Made by a program: the position numbers and the translations under genes. A stretch of DNA of 64,000 bases from Cupriavidus laharis (lineage in GTDB: Bacteria; Pseudomonadota; Gammaproteobacteria; Burkholderiales; Burkholderiaceae). Below are positions 7,476 through 14,802 of this stretch, one piece after another. Numbering within the stretch: the first letter of the stretch is position 1; the number at the start of each line of letters is the position of its first letter. A model generated the notes under the pieces. That model ran no database searches, was not told the origin of the DNA, and worked only from the letters and a program-made list of their open reading frames with translations. The stretch lies in contig NZ_CAJZAI010000001.1 of NCBI RefSeq assembly GCF_914271435.1, positions 124,001-188,000 on the forward strand, written 5' to 3'.

Positions 7476-7833
7476 GGCAGATCCGTTGGCTGGGTTCGGC
7501 GCAGCATGTTGCGCTGCGCAAGGCGCATCGCGCCCAGTATAGGCGACGAATCTTGTCCCGCGATGATTCGAAGACGACGCCCCATGATGTTGCCACTGGC
7601 TGAACGCGGTCTGCCATACCGCACGGTTGCCATTGACATGGCACGCTGTCAGGCTTGTTTTTGCTGCAAAGCACAACGCGTCACATCCAGGGCAATCCGG
7701 GGTGGCGCGCCGGACGCGAGCAACACGCCGGTTGGCGGCAAGCGCCGTCCTGCCGGCCGATGGCGCAAAGCGATTACCATAGCCGAATTCCGACTCTGTC
7801 GCGCCGCCTTCGCAGGGTGGCGCTACTCACGCC
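7476..7833. other. Divergent intergenic region between pta-ackA and modE
   Basis: 358 bp with no ORF worth calling. It should hold the promoters of both divergent units. A TTGACA at about 7635 on the plus strand has only a poor -10 partner. No ModE-type palindrome was found here, so ModE autoregulation is not supported. Confidence 0.5.
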
Positions 7834-8628
7834 ATGCTTGAACTCCAGGGTGCCATCTGGTTCCGCTCCGGCTCGCAGGACTGGGGCGGCAAGGATCGCA
7901 TCGCGCTGCTGGCCGCCATCGGCGAGCAGGGCTCGATCACGGCTGCGGCCCGCGCCGTGGGCATCAGCTACAAGGCCGCCTGGGACGCTATCGACGCCAT
8001 GAACAACAGCGCCGGCGAACCGCTCGTGGTGCGCGCTGCCGGCGGCAAGGGCGGCGGCGGCACGCGCCTCACGGAGCGCGCCGAGCAGCTGATCCGCACC
8101 TATCGGACGCTCGAGGACGAACACCGGCGCTTCGTTGCCCACCTCGGCCGCCTGGGCGATGCCGCGGCCGAAGACCTTAACGTGATGAGGCGTTTCATGA
8201 TCCGTACCAGTGCGCGCAACAAACTCTTCGGCAAGGTCGACAGCGTCCGCGGCGGCGCGGTCAATGACGAGGTGGTGCTGGCGTTGCCGGGCGGGCAGGC
8301 CATCGTGTCGACGATCACGCATGAAAGCGTCGAGACGCTGGAGCTGAAACCCGGTGTGGAGGCGTTTGCGCTGATCAAGGCCTCCTCGGTCCTGATCGGC
8401 CTGCCCGATCCGGGCATGCGCCTGTCGGCGCGCAACCAGCTTCCCGGTGTGGTGTCGCGTGTCGTGCCCGGCGCCGTCAATGCGGAGATCGTGCTGGACC
8501 TGGACGGCGGCGGCAGTGTCGCGGCCATCGTCACCAATGAAAGCGTGCGGACGCTTGGCCTGGCCGACGGCGTGCGCGCGCTGGCAATCTTCAAGGCATC
8601 GGCCGTGATCCTGGGCGTGGTAGGGTAG
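7834..8628 (+). CDS. modE: Molybdate-responsive transcriptional regulator ModE
   Basis: 264 residues. An N-terminal LysR-like winged helix (about 20-110, GSITAAARAVGISYKAAWDAIDAMN) is followed by two Mop/TOBE domains. These begin SARNKLFGKVDSVRGGAVNDEV and SARNQLPGVVSRVVPGAVNAEI (about 125-190 and 198-262), each ending in FA.IKASSV-type strands. When loaded with molybdate, ModE dimers bind a palindromic operator, usually to repress modABC. A good match to that operator lies upstream of modA at 12015-12038. modE is on the opposite strand and separated from modABC by lysE and a repeat. Confidence 0.93.
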   Translation: MLELQGAIWFRSGSQDWGGKDRIALLAAIGEQGSITAAARAVGISYKAAWDAIDAMNNSAGEPLVVRAAGGKGGGGTRLTERAEQLIRTYRTLEDEHRRFVAHLGRLGDAAAEDLNVMRRFMIRTSARNKLFGKVDSVRGGAVNDEVVLALPGGQAIVSTITHESVETLELKPGVEAFALIKASSVLIGLPDPGMRLSARNQLPGVVSRVVPGAVNAEIVLDLDGGGSVAAIVTNESVRTLGLADGVRALAIFKASAVILGVVG

Positions 8629-8704
8629 GCAGCTGCGCAGTGTGCAGTGCGCTGCGGGTCGTTCATAATGCCGGGCTTCGACGCAAGACCCGACCTTCCC
8701 GTAC

Positions 8705-9304
8705 ATGGACGCCTCACTGGCCGGCTTTTCCCTTGGCCTTTCCCTGATCCTTGCCATCGGTTCCCAGAATGCCTTCGTGCTGCGGCAGGGACTGCGCCGC
8801 GAGCACGTATTCTGGGTCTGCCTCATATGCGCGTTGTCCGATGCCCTGCTGATCCTGGCGGGCGTGTCCGGCTTCGCGGTCATGATTCGCCAGCTTCCGT
8901 GGCTGGGCGCTGCCATGCGCTATGGCGGCGCGGCCTTCCTGATCTGGTACGGTGCGCGCAGCTTCCTCGCGGCGATGCGGTCGTCGGCGGTGCTCGATCC
9001 CAGCAATGCCGAGCCGCGGCCGTTGCTGGCGACGCTCGGGGTCTGCCTGGCGTTCACCTGGCTCAATCCGCATGTGTACCTTGATACGGTAATGCTGATC
9101 GGCTCGGTCTCCACGCAGTTCCATGGCCGCGAGATGCAGTTCGCTGCCGGCGCGATGACGGCATCGTTACTGTTCTTCTTCGCGCTGGGCTATGGCGCCG
9201 CACTGCTGCGGCCGGTGTTCGCGCGGCCGCGCGCCTGGCAGGTGCTGGAGGTGGTGATCGGCGTCACCATGTGGGCGATTGCAGCGAAGCTGCTGCTGGA
9301 CTGA
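8705..9304 (+). CDS. LysE/ArgO-family amino-acid exporter
   Basis: 199 residues with five to six hydrophobic segments. Family features include the N-terminal GLSLILAIGSQNAFVLRQGLRREHV stretch, which is close to ArgO/LysE, and CLAFTWLNPHVYLDTVMLIG. Members export basic amino acids (Lys, Arg) through the inner membrane. No LysG/ArgP-type regulator is next door; the neighbours are modE upstream and a repeat plus the convergent modC downstream. Substrate is inferred from family only. Confidence 0.85.
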   Translation: MDASLAGFSLGLSLILAIGSQNAFVLRQGLRREHVFWVCLICALSDALLILAGVSGFAVMIRQLPWLGAAMRYGGAAFLIWYGARSFLAAMRSSAVLDPSNAEPRPLLATLGVCLAFTWLNPHVYLDTVMLIGSVSTQFHGREMQFAAGAMTASLLFFFALGYGAALLRPVFARPRAWQVLEVVIGVTMWAIAAKLLLD

Positions 9305-9693
9305 GTGTCGCCGGTATTCTCCCTTCCGGCGTGCGGGAGAGATTGCCGCATGCCAGCCATGCCGGCTTGCCCCCAGGAACCAAGGCCCGTCGTCCCCGCG
9401 AAAGCGGGGACCCAGTGGCTTTTTGTCCCCCTTCGGGGGACTTCAAAGACGCTGGATTGGTCGCTGTCGCTCACCCTTCGGGCCGTCCTTCGGACGTCCA
9501 ATGCGCATCCGCGCATTGTCCCGCCTACGCGGGAATGACGGTGGTATTTGATTCTGAGTGCTACTAACAGAATCAATGGATTAGCAACGGTTCCTGGGGG
9601 AAACCACTCAGCAACGAACTTGCAATTCAAGACACTAGGGGTGGAAGCCAGCGCCCTGCTGGAGGGTGCCTATGTCGACCTGCTGCGCGCGGC
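9305..9693. other. Gene-free stretch holding a dispersed repeat
   Basis: 389 bp between the convergent lysE and modC genes. Most of it is the repeat at 9389-9542. The remaining bases 9543-9693 show no supported gene, although a plus-strand frame at 9626-9723 reads peptide-like (VEASALLEGAYVDLLRAAQ); it has no start or ribosome binding site. Confidence 0.6.
9389..9542. repeat. Dispersed palindromic repeat (GTCCCCGC...CGCGGGAATGAC type)
   Basis: Begins with GTCCCCGC gaaa GCGGGGAC (9392-9411) followed by CCCAGTGG and GACGCTGGATT, and ends CCCGCCTACGCGGGAATGAC. The same framework (..GCGGGAACCCAGTG...GACGCTGGATT...CGCGGGAATGAC) forms the core of the short element at 22344-22471. Such units are common between genes in Burkholderiales. 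Several extra internal hairpins (CCCCCTTCGGGGG, GGCCGTCCTTCGGACGTCC) make this copy longer. Confidence 0.75.
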
Positions 9694-10416
9694 TCAGACC
9701 GCGCCGGCCGCCAGCGGGGCGTAGACGGGCGGATGCCGGCGCGCAGTGCCGCTGCCGTAGATCCTGCCCTCGCGGATTTCCAGCACGTGCTCGCCGAGCG
9801 CTTCCACGTCGGCCGGGTCGTGCGAGATGACGAGCATCGGCACGTCCAGGCTGGCCTGCAACGCGCGCAGTTCTGCGCGCATGCGGATGCGCAGCGCAGG
9901 GTCCAGCGCCGAGAACGGCTCGTCGAGCAGCACGATATCGGGTTGCGCCACCAGCGCGCGCGCCAGCGCGACACGCTGCTTCTGCCCGCCGGAGATCTCG
10001 GCGGGGTAGTTGCCGACGATCTCGCGCAGGCCGAAGGCCTCGATCCAGCGTTCGGCTTCCGGGTGGGTGGCGCTGCGGCGCGGGTTGCGCCAGCCCTTGG
10101 CGAGGCCGAAGGCGATGTTCTGCCCCACGGTCAGGTGCGGGAACAGCGCGTATTCCTGGAACAGGTAGGCCACGCGGCGCTCCTGCGGGCGCACGTTGAT
10201 GCCGGCCTCGGCATCGAACAGCGTGCGGCCGTTGAGCACGATGCGCCCGGAATCGGGCATCAGCAGCCCGGCGATGGCGCGCAACGTCAGGCTCTTGCCC
10301 GCGCCCGACGGGCCGAACAGCGCAATGCGGCGGCTGTCCGAATCGAAGGCGATGTCGAGCGCGAAATGACGGTCGGCCGTAACCATGCGCTTGCGGATAC
10401 TGACTTGCATGCCCAT
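9694..10416 (-). CDS. modC: Molybdate ABC transporter ATPase ModC (short, no TOBE domain)
   Basis: 240 residues with Walker A GPSGAGKS, Q-loop LFQEYALFP, ABC signature ISGGQKQR, Walker B IVLLDEPFSALD and switch His in VISHDPADVEAL. It powers molybdate import with ModB. Typical ModC proteins carry a C-terminal TOBE/Mop regulatory domain (about 350 residues); this one stops shortly after the ATPase domain (GTARRHPPVYAPLAAG). Regulation by bound molybdate would therefore fall to ModE only. Eight bases separate it from modB, in a modABC operon. Confidence 0.9.
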   Translation of the reverse strand: MGMQVSIRKRMVTADRHFALDIAFDSDSRRIALFGPSGAGKSLTLRAIAGLLMPDSGRIVLNGRTLFDAEAGINVRPQERRVAYLFQEYALFPHLTVGQNIAFGLAKGWRNPRRSATHPEAERWIEAFGLREIVGNYPAEISGGQKQRVALARALVAQPDIVLLDEPFSALDPALRIRMRAELRALQASLDVPMLVISHDPADVEALGEHVLEIREGRIYGSGTARRHPPVYAPLAAGAV

Positions 10417-10423
10417 GGCGGCC

Positions 10424-11140
10424 TCACTGTGCCGAGCGCGTGCGCCGCAGGCGTCCGCGCTCGTAGATTTCGGCCGGATTGCGCGCCGAGGCCGGCACCA
10501 GCCGTCCCGCCACGACCAGGATCACGATGCAGGTAATCGAGGTCACCAGCACCAGCAGGTTGGCGGTGTTGTCGTCGCCGGCCTGCACGGCCTCGTAGAT
10601 CGCAACCGAGAGGGTCTGCGTGCGCCCGGGCAGGTTGCCGGCGACCATCAGCGTGGCGCCGAATTCGCCGAGCGCGCGCGCAAACGCCAGCAGCACGCCG
10701 GCAATGATGCCGCGCGCGGCCAGCGGCAGCGTCACGCGGAAGAAGATGCCGGCTTCCGGCACGCCAAGCACGCGCGCGGCGTTCTCGAGCTGGTGGTCCA
10801 CGCCTTCAAACGCGGCGCGGGCCGATTTCAGCACCAGTGGAAAGGCGACGATGGTCGAGGCCAGTACCGCACCCTGCCATGTGAACACCAGTTCGATGCC
10901 GAGCTTGCCGAGCCATTCGCCGAACACGCCGCGCCGGCCCACCAGCACCAGCAGGTAGTAACCCAGCACCGTCGGCGGCAGCACCAGCGGCAGCGTCAGT
11001 ACCGCGTCGACCACGTCGCGTGCCGGGGAGCGCCAGCGTGCCAGCGCATAGGCTGCGGCCACGCCCAGCACGGCATTGAGCGCGGTGGCCCAGCCCGCGA
11101 CTTTCAGCGACAGCAGCAGCGGCACCCAGACAGCGTCCAT
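10424..11140 (-). CDS. modB: Molybdate ABC transporter permease ModB
   Basis: 238 residues, five to six membrane helices, with the permease EAA loop ENAARVLGVPEAGIFFRVTLPLAARGIIAG and the ModB signature LPLVLPPTVLGYYLLVLVGRRG; ARALGEFGATLMVAGN is also typical. The dimer forms the channel across the inner membrane and docks ModC. Gene order is modA-modB-modC with short gaps (18 and 7 bases), one transcript. The extra C-terminal basic tail (ERGRLRRTRSAQ) is unremarkable. Confidence 0.93.
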   Translation of the reverse strand: MDAVWVPLLLSLKVAGWATALNAVLGVAAAYALARWRSPARDVVDAVLTLPLVLPPTVLGYYLLVLVGRRGVFGEWLGKLGIELVFTWQGAVLASTIVAFPLVLKSARAAFEGVDHQLENAARVLGVPEAGIFFRVTLPLAARGIIAGVLLAFARALGEFGATLMVAGNLPGRTQTLSVAIYEAVQAGDDNTANLLVLVTSITCIVILVVAGRLVPASARNPAEIYERGRLRRTRSAQ

Positions 11141-11158
11141 GGTATGCGTCGATCCGGA

Positions 11159-11959
11159 TCAGGGCTTCTGGAAGCCGTAGCGCGCCAGGATGGCCTGGCC
11201 TTCGGCCGACAGCACATAGCTGACGAAGGCCGTGGCCTGCGCGTTCTGCCTGGTCACGCTGGTCACGGCGATCGGGTAGGTCACCGGCGTGCGGCTCGGC
11301 ACGCGCACGGCCACCTTCACCTTGTCCGGCATGACCGCTGCGTCGGTGGCGAACACGAAGCCCGCCTCGACCTCGCCGCGCGCCACGTAGTCCAGGCTCT
11401 GGCGCACGTTTTGCGCCAGCACGCCCTTGGCGGAGACGGCATCCCACAGGCCGGCGGCTTCCAGCGCGCCCTTGGTGTAGCGGCCGACCGGCACCGAAGC
11501 CGGATTGCCGAAGGCGATACGCTTCACCTCGGGTTTGGTCAGGTCCTGCAGCGCGCTGATGTTGAGCTTGCTGTCACTCGGCACGATCAGCACGACCTGG
11601 TTGGCGGCGAAGTCGCGGCGCGTGGCCGCGGCCACGACCTTCTCGGCCTCGGCCTTGTTCATGGCTTCCTGGTCGGCCGAGGCAAAGACGTCGGCCGGCG
11701 CGCCCTTGACGATCTGCTGCATCAGCACGTCCGATGCGCCGAAGTTCAGCACCACCTTGGTGTCCGGGTGCACTTTCTCGAACGACGCGGCCAGCGTCTT
11801 GAACGCATTGGTCAGGCTGGCGGCCGCCGACACCACCAGGTCGGCACCAAAGGCGGGCGGCGCGGCCAGCGCCAGGGCGGCCAGCGCGGCGCTGGCGAAA
11901 TGAACGGCACGGCGCCGGAAAGCCGTGCCCGGCGAGCGGTCGGAGCGGGAGGTGAGCAT
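11159..11959 (-). CDS. modA: Molybdate-binding periplasmic protein ModA
   Basis: 266 residues. A Sec signal peptide (basic RRR then ASAALAALALAAPPAFGA, cleavage near A39) is followed by DLVVSAAASLTNAFKTLAASFEK, NFGASDVLMQQI, GAPADVFASAD and NPASVPVGRYTKGAL. These are the usual ModA oxyanion-binding segments. It captures molybdate or tungstate and hands it to ModBC. Start ATG 11959 has AGGAA seven to eight bases upstream. The promoter region carries a ModE palindrome at 12015-12038. Confidence 0.93.
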   Translation of the reverse strand: MLTSRSDRSPGTAFRRRAVHFASAALAALALAAPPAFGADLVVSAAASLTNAFKTLAASFEKVHPDTKVVLNFGASDVLMQQIVKGAPADVFASADQEAMNKAEAEKVVAAATRRDFAANQVVLIVPSDSKLNISALQDLTKPEVKRIAFGNPASVPVGRYTKGALEAAGLWDAVSAKGVLAQNVRQSLDYVARGEVEAGFVFATDAAVMPDKVKVAVRVPSRTPVTYPIAVTSVTRQNAQATAFVSYVLSAEGQAILARYGFQKP

Positions 11960-12014
11960 GGGAAGATTCCTGGAGGCGCGCGTGCGTGCGCATGGCCTTG
12001 GGTGTACTGTCAGG

Positions 12015-12038
12015 CGCAATATACGGCGGTATATAGCG
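12015..12038 (-). promoter_or_regulatory. ModE-binding site upstream of modABC
   Basis: CGCAATATA-N6-TATATAGCG on the plus strand, that is CGCTATATA-N6-TATATTGCG reading towards modA. This matches the known ModE operator pattern (CGYTATATA-N6/7-TATATARCG) in both halves and lies about 56 bp before the modA start. A ModE gene is present in the same window, so molybdate-dependent repression of modABC is very likely. Confidence 0.88.
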
Positions 12039-12180
12039 AGACGTCAATCTTGCGCCATGATGGCCGGCATGGGTATTGCCGCCGGCACAAGATCGGCATT
12101 ACATGCGGCGAATGCCGCACTGGAGCGGGATGGAAGGAGCGGAGGGGACAGGCGCGCCGGGGCCGGCGCGCCAACACGTT

Positions 12181-12375
12181 TCAGGCCGGCGGTGCGCCGT
12201 CCTTGAACATGGTCTTCAACTGCGCACGCAGCTCAGGGGTGTCCTGGTGCTGGTGTACTGCCACGGCATGCTGGACCGCGGCTTCGAGCAGTTCGTCTTC
12301 GCTGTCGGCGCTGAGCGCGACCGTGCAGTGGGTGTCGCTCGGATAGTCGCGGCAATCGACATACTTGCGTCCCAT
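12181..12375 (-). CDS. DUF1059 family small protein
   Basis: 64 residues starting MGRKYVDCRDYPSDTHCTVALSADSEDELLEAAVQHAVAVHQHQDTPELR. The Y.DCR..P....C...L....EDEL...A..HA...H...DTPEL pattern is the DUF1059 family, small proteins of unknown function with conserved cysteines. An AGGAGG ribosome binding site six bases before ATG 12375 decides the start over the in-frame ATG at 12390. It lies alone between the modA promoter region and a convergently placed neighbour; no function can be given. Confidence 0.85.
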   Translation of the reverse strand: MGRKYVDCRDYPSDTHCTVALSADSEDELLEAAVQHAVAVHQHQDTPELRAQLKTMFKDGAPPA

Positions 12376-12438
12376 ATTGCCTCCTGACACCGGTCTGGCG
12401 ACCGGCGTTTCTCAGTATAGGGCGCGAGCCGGCGGGCG

Positions 12439-13380
12439 TTACAGCACCGGATTGAGCACCTTGCCCGTGGCGAGGAATGCTTCCAGGTTCTCGAGCGTGA
12501 GGGCGGTCATGGCGGCGCGCGTTTCGTGCGTGCCGCTGGCCATGTGCGGCGCCAGCACGACATTGTCGAGCGCCAGCAGTGCCGGTGGGACATTGGGCTC
12601 GTCGCGGAACACGTCCAGGCCAGCGCCGCCCAGGCGGCCTTCGGCCAGCGCCTGCACCATCGCGGCTTCATCGATCACGCTGCCGCGCGAGACGTTGGCC
12701 AGGATGCCTTTGGGCCCCAGCGCCTCGATGATCTCGCGCGAGACCAGGCCGGCGGTTTCCGGGCCGCCCACGCAGGTCACCACGAGGAAGTCGGACCACG
12801 CCGCCAGGGCCTTCAGGTCGGGCTCGAAACGCCAGGGCGCGCCTTCGCGCGGACGGCGGTTGTGGTATGCGATTTCCATGTCGAACCCGCCCGCGCGGCG
12901 CGCGACGATCTCGCCGATGCGGCCCAGGCCCAGAATGCCCAGCTTCTTGCCCGAGACGCGCGTGGTCAGCGGAAAGCCGCCCTGCGGCCAGCGCTGCGCG
13001 CGTACGAAGCGGTCGCCGTGGGCAATGCCGCGCGCCGCGTCGACCAACAGGCCGAAGGCCAGGTCGGCCACGCAGTCATTCAGCACGTCGGGTGTATTGC
13101 TGACCTGGATGCCGCGTGCGCGCGCTGCGTCGAGCGCGATGGCGTCATAGCCCACGCCGAAGCTGACGATGGCCTCCAGGCGAGGCAGCGCGGCGATCAG
13201 CGCGGCACTGCAGCCGTGGCGCGCGGAGGTCACCACCACGCGCACCTCGCTGCCATGCTCGCGCGCCCAGGCCAGCGGATCGGCCTGCTGCCACAGCGCG
13301 GCCACGCCGAAGCGTTCCTGCAGCGTGAGGTTGGTTGGCGGCGCCAGCGGGCCGACCTGGAGGATCTGGAATGCGGACAT
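12439..13380 (-). CDS. D-isomer-specific 2-hydroxyacid dehydrogenase (glyoxylate/hydroxypyruvate reductase-like)
   Basis: 313 residues with the Rossmann motif GILGLGRIGEIVARR, the substrate-side loop VSFGVGYDAID-like (IVSFGVGYDAIAL), and catalytic residues in order: Arg in VSRGSVIDE, Glu in DVFRDEPNVP and His in VLAPHMASGTHE. These enzymes reduce 2-oxoacids (glyoxylate, hydroxypyruvate, others) with NAD(P)H. The residue after the GLGRIG loop region is HNRRP; an Arg there tends to favour NADPH, but this is only suggestive. The gene appears monocistronic, 58 bp from DUF1059 on the same strand. Exact substrate unknown. Confidence 0.87.
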   Translation of the reverse strand: MSAFQILQVGPLAPPTNLTLQERFGVAALWQQADPLAWAREHGSEVRVVVTSARHGCSAALIAALPRLEAIVSFGVGYDAIALDAARARGIQVSNTPDVLNDCVADLAFGLLVDAARGIAHGDRFVRAQRWPQGGFPLTTRVSGKKLGILGLGRIGEIVARRAGGFDMEIAYHNRRPREGAPWRFEPDLKALAAWSDFLVVTCVGGPETAGLVSREIIEALGPKGILANVSRGSVIDEAAMVQALAEGRLGGAGLDVFRDEPNVPPALLALDNVVLAPHMASGTHETRAAMTALTLENLEAFLATGKVLNPVL

Positions 13381-13516
13381 GGAAGCGGAGGGAAATCGGG
13401 GACGAAGCGGAACGGCAATGGTAGCGCAGGCGTGCCGGCCTTGCCGGCCACCGGCACGCGCGCTGCGCTATGCTGGCAACCGTGCTGACCAACCGTTGCG
13501 CGTGCGCGCCCATGCC

Positions 13517-14068
13517 ATGAAGACCCTATACCTGGCCGGTTTCGATGTGTTCCGTGAAGATGCTGTTGAATGGGGCGGGCAACTCAAGGCGCTATGCGCC
13601 GAGTATGGTTTTGAAGGGCTGTATCCGCTCGACAAGGCGGCGCCCGCCGGCTTGTCCGGGCCGGATACGGCGCGTTGGATCTACGACGCCAATATCGCGC
13701 TGATCCGCCGTGCGGACATGGTCATGGCCAACCTCGGGGATTTCCGCGGTCCCGGCGAGCCGGACTCCGGGACGGCCTTTGAGGTCGGGTTTGCTGTGGC
13801 GCTGCAGAAGCCGGTGTGGGGCTACTTTGCTGACGTTGGCACGCTGCGCGAGCGCGTGGAGGCAGGGGCTGATGACCAGGGTTGCGCGCGCGATGCGAAT
13901 GGCTTCCTCGTCGAAGATTTCGGGTTGCCGAAGAATCTGATGCTCGCGTGCCCGGTCAGGCTGGTTAGCGGTGGGCCACTGGAGTGCCTGCAGGCCATGG
14001 CGGATGCCGAACGCCGGCGCACGGTACGACGAGAGCGGGATGCGGCGTTGTGGGATGCGGATGACTAA
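13517..14068 (+). CDS. Nucleoside 2-deoxyribosyltransferase family protein
   Basis: 183 residues. It starts MKTLYLAGFDVFREDAVEWG and contains the family-type acidic pair region RRADMVMANLGDFRGPGEPDSGTAFEVGFAVAL with the candidate catalytic Glu in GTAFEVGFA. Such enzymes exchange or hydrolyse N-glycosidic bonds of (deoxy)nucleosides, in salvage or removal of altered nucleotides. The frame is open about 116 codons upstream, but that part overlaps the opposite-strand dehydrogenase; ATG 13517 begins the beta strand of the family. Convergent with pqiC across the hairpin at 14100-14138. Confidence 0.75.
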   Translation: MKTLYLAGFDVFREDAVEWGGQLKALCAEYGFEGLYPLDKAAPAGLSGPDTARWIYDANIALIRRADMVMANLGDFRGPGEPDSGTAFEVGFAVALQKPVWGYFADVGTLRERVEAGADDQGCARDANGFLVEDFGLPKNLMLACPVRLVSGGPLECLQAMADAERRRTVRRERDAALWDADD

Positions 14069-14099
14069 TAACCGCTATCAAGACAAGGACGACCGGCGG

Positions 14100-14138
14100 T
14101 TTGCTCCCCTCTCCCGCTTGCGGGAGAGGGGGGCAAAC
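14100..14138. terminator. Bidirectional hairpin between convergent genes
   Basis: TTTGC and CCCCTCTCCCGC pair with GCGGGAGAGGGG and GCAAA around a very short TT loop. The CCCCTCTCCCGC type of palindrome is widespread in proteobacterial intergenic DNA. Position between genes ending at 14068 and 14176 suits a terminator for both, although no long T-run follows. Confidence 0.55.
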
Positions 14139-14175
14139 AGTTGGCAATTGGCCGGGCACTTCGTGCCGCGCCAAC

Positions 14176-14802
14176 TCACCGCCTCAAAGACTGCACTCCC
14201 GCCGCAATATCCCCAGCCGCTCCGGACAAAATCTCCCGATACGCCGCCACCACCCCTTCAATTTCCCCGGGCGCAGCCAAATCAGCCTGCGTACGCCCAC
14301 TCACCACCTTCCCATCCGGCAACCGCCGCACGGTCCAATTGATAGTCGCCCCCGCACGCTGGCCGATATCGGCATCCAGCCGTACCACGTCGGTGGTGAT
14401 CCGGTAGACAGGCGCCACATCTGCCAGCCCCTGCTGGTAGGTATCCACTGCCCCCAGGCTGGCCTGCAGCCGCTGGGACAGCGCATCGCGCATCTCCTCG
14501 GGCAGCGGCGATGACCATCGCGACAGGTCCAGCAGCCTGAGCCCGGCATCATTGCCGTTGCGGGTGTCGCGCACGACGAATTGCGGCCGGTTCAGGCGTT
14601 CGGGGACGCGCACCGGCGCTACCTCGATCCAGAGCGGTTCCGTGTTCGGTGCCGCCGGCGTTGCGACACTTGCGCCGCCGGCAGCCGGCCCTTGCGCGAG
14701 CGTGTAGTAGCGGGGCTCCGGCGAGGCGCAGCCCGCCAGCATAGTCGCGGCGAGCAATGCGGCCAAAGCGCATGCGCGCGTGGCGTGGATGCGATTCATC
14801 AT
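14176..14802 (-). CDS. pqiC: PqiC-like outer-membrane lipoprotein (ABC-type transport auxiliary)
   Basis: 208 residues with a lipoprotein signal peptide and lipobox LAGC (Cys at about 25), then RYYTLA, a hallmark of the PqiC/YmbA (ABC_trans_aux) family, and LWIEVAPVRVPERLNRPQFVVRD. In E. coli PqiC anchors the PqiB needle at the outer membrane for intermembrane lipid transport. It overlaps pqiB by four bases (ATGA), so the two are translationally coupled, in the order pqiA-pqiA-pqiB-pqiC. Confidence 0.88.
   Translation of the reverse strand: MMNRIHATRACALAALLAATMLAGCASPEPRYYTLAQGPAAGGASVATPAAPNTEPLWIEVAPVRVPERLNRPQFVVRDTRNGNDAGLRLLDLSRWSSPLPEEMRDALSQRLQASLGAVDTYQQGLADVAPVYRITTDVVRLDADIGQRAGATINWTVRRLPDGKVVSGRTQADLAAPGEIEGVVAAYREILSGAAGDIAAGVQSLRR

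Noticed and set aside
7640..7656. TGGCACGCTGTCAGGC as a sigma-54 promoter near modE
   Set aside because: The GG to GC spacing is one base too long and the -12 part reads AGGC instead of TTGC.
10385..12346. 653-residue plus-strand ORF across modCBA
   Set aside because: Antisense to three clear molybdate transporter genes, low-complexity HQRDG-rich product.
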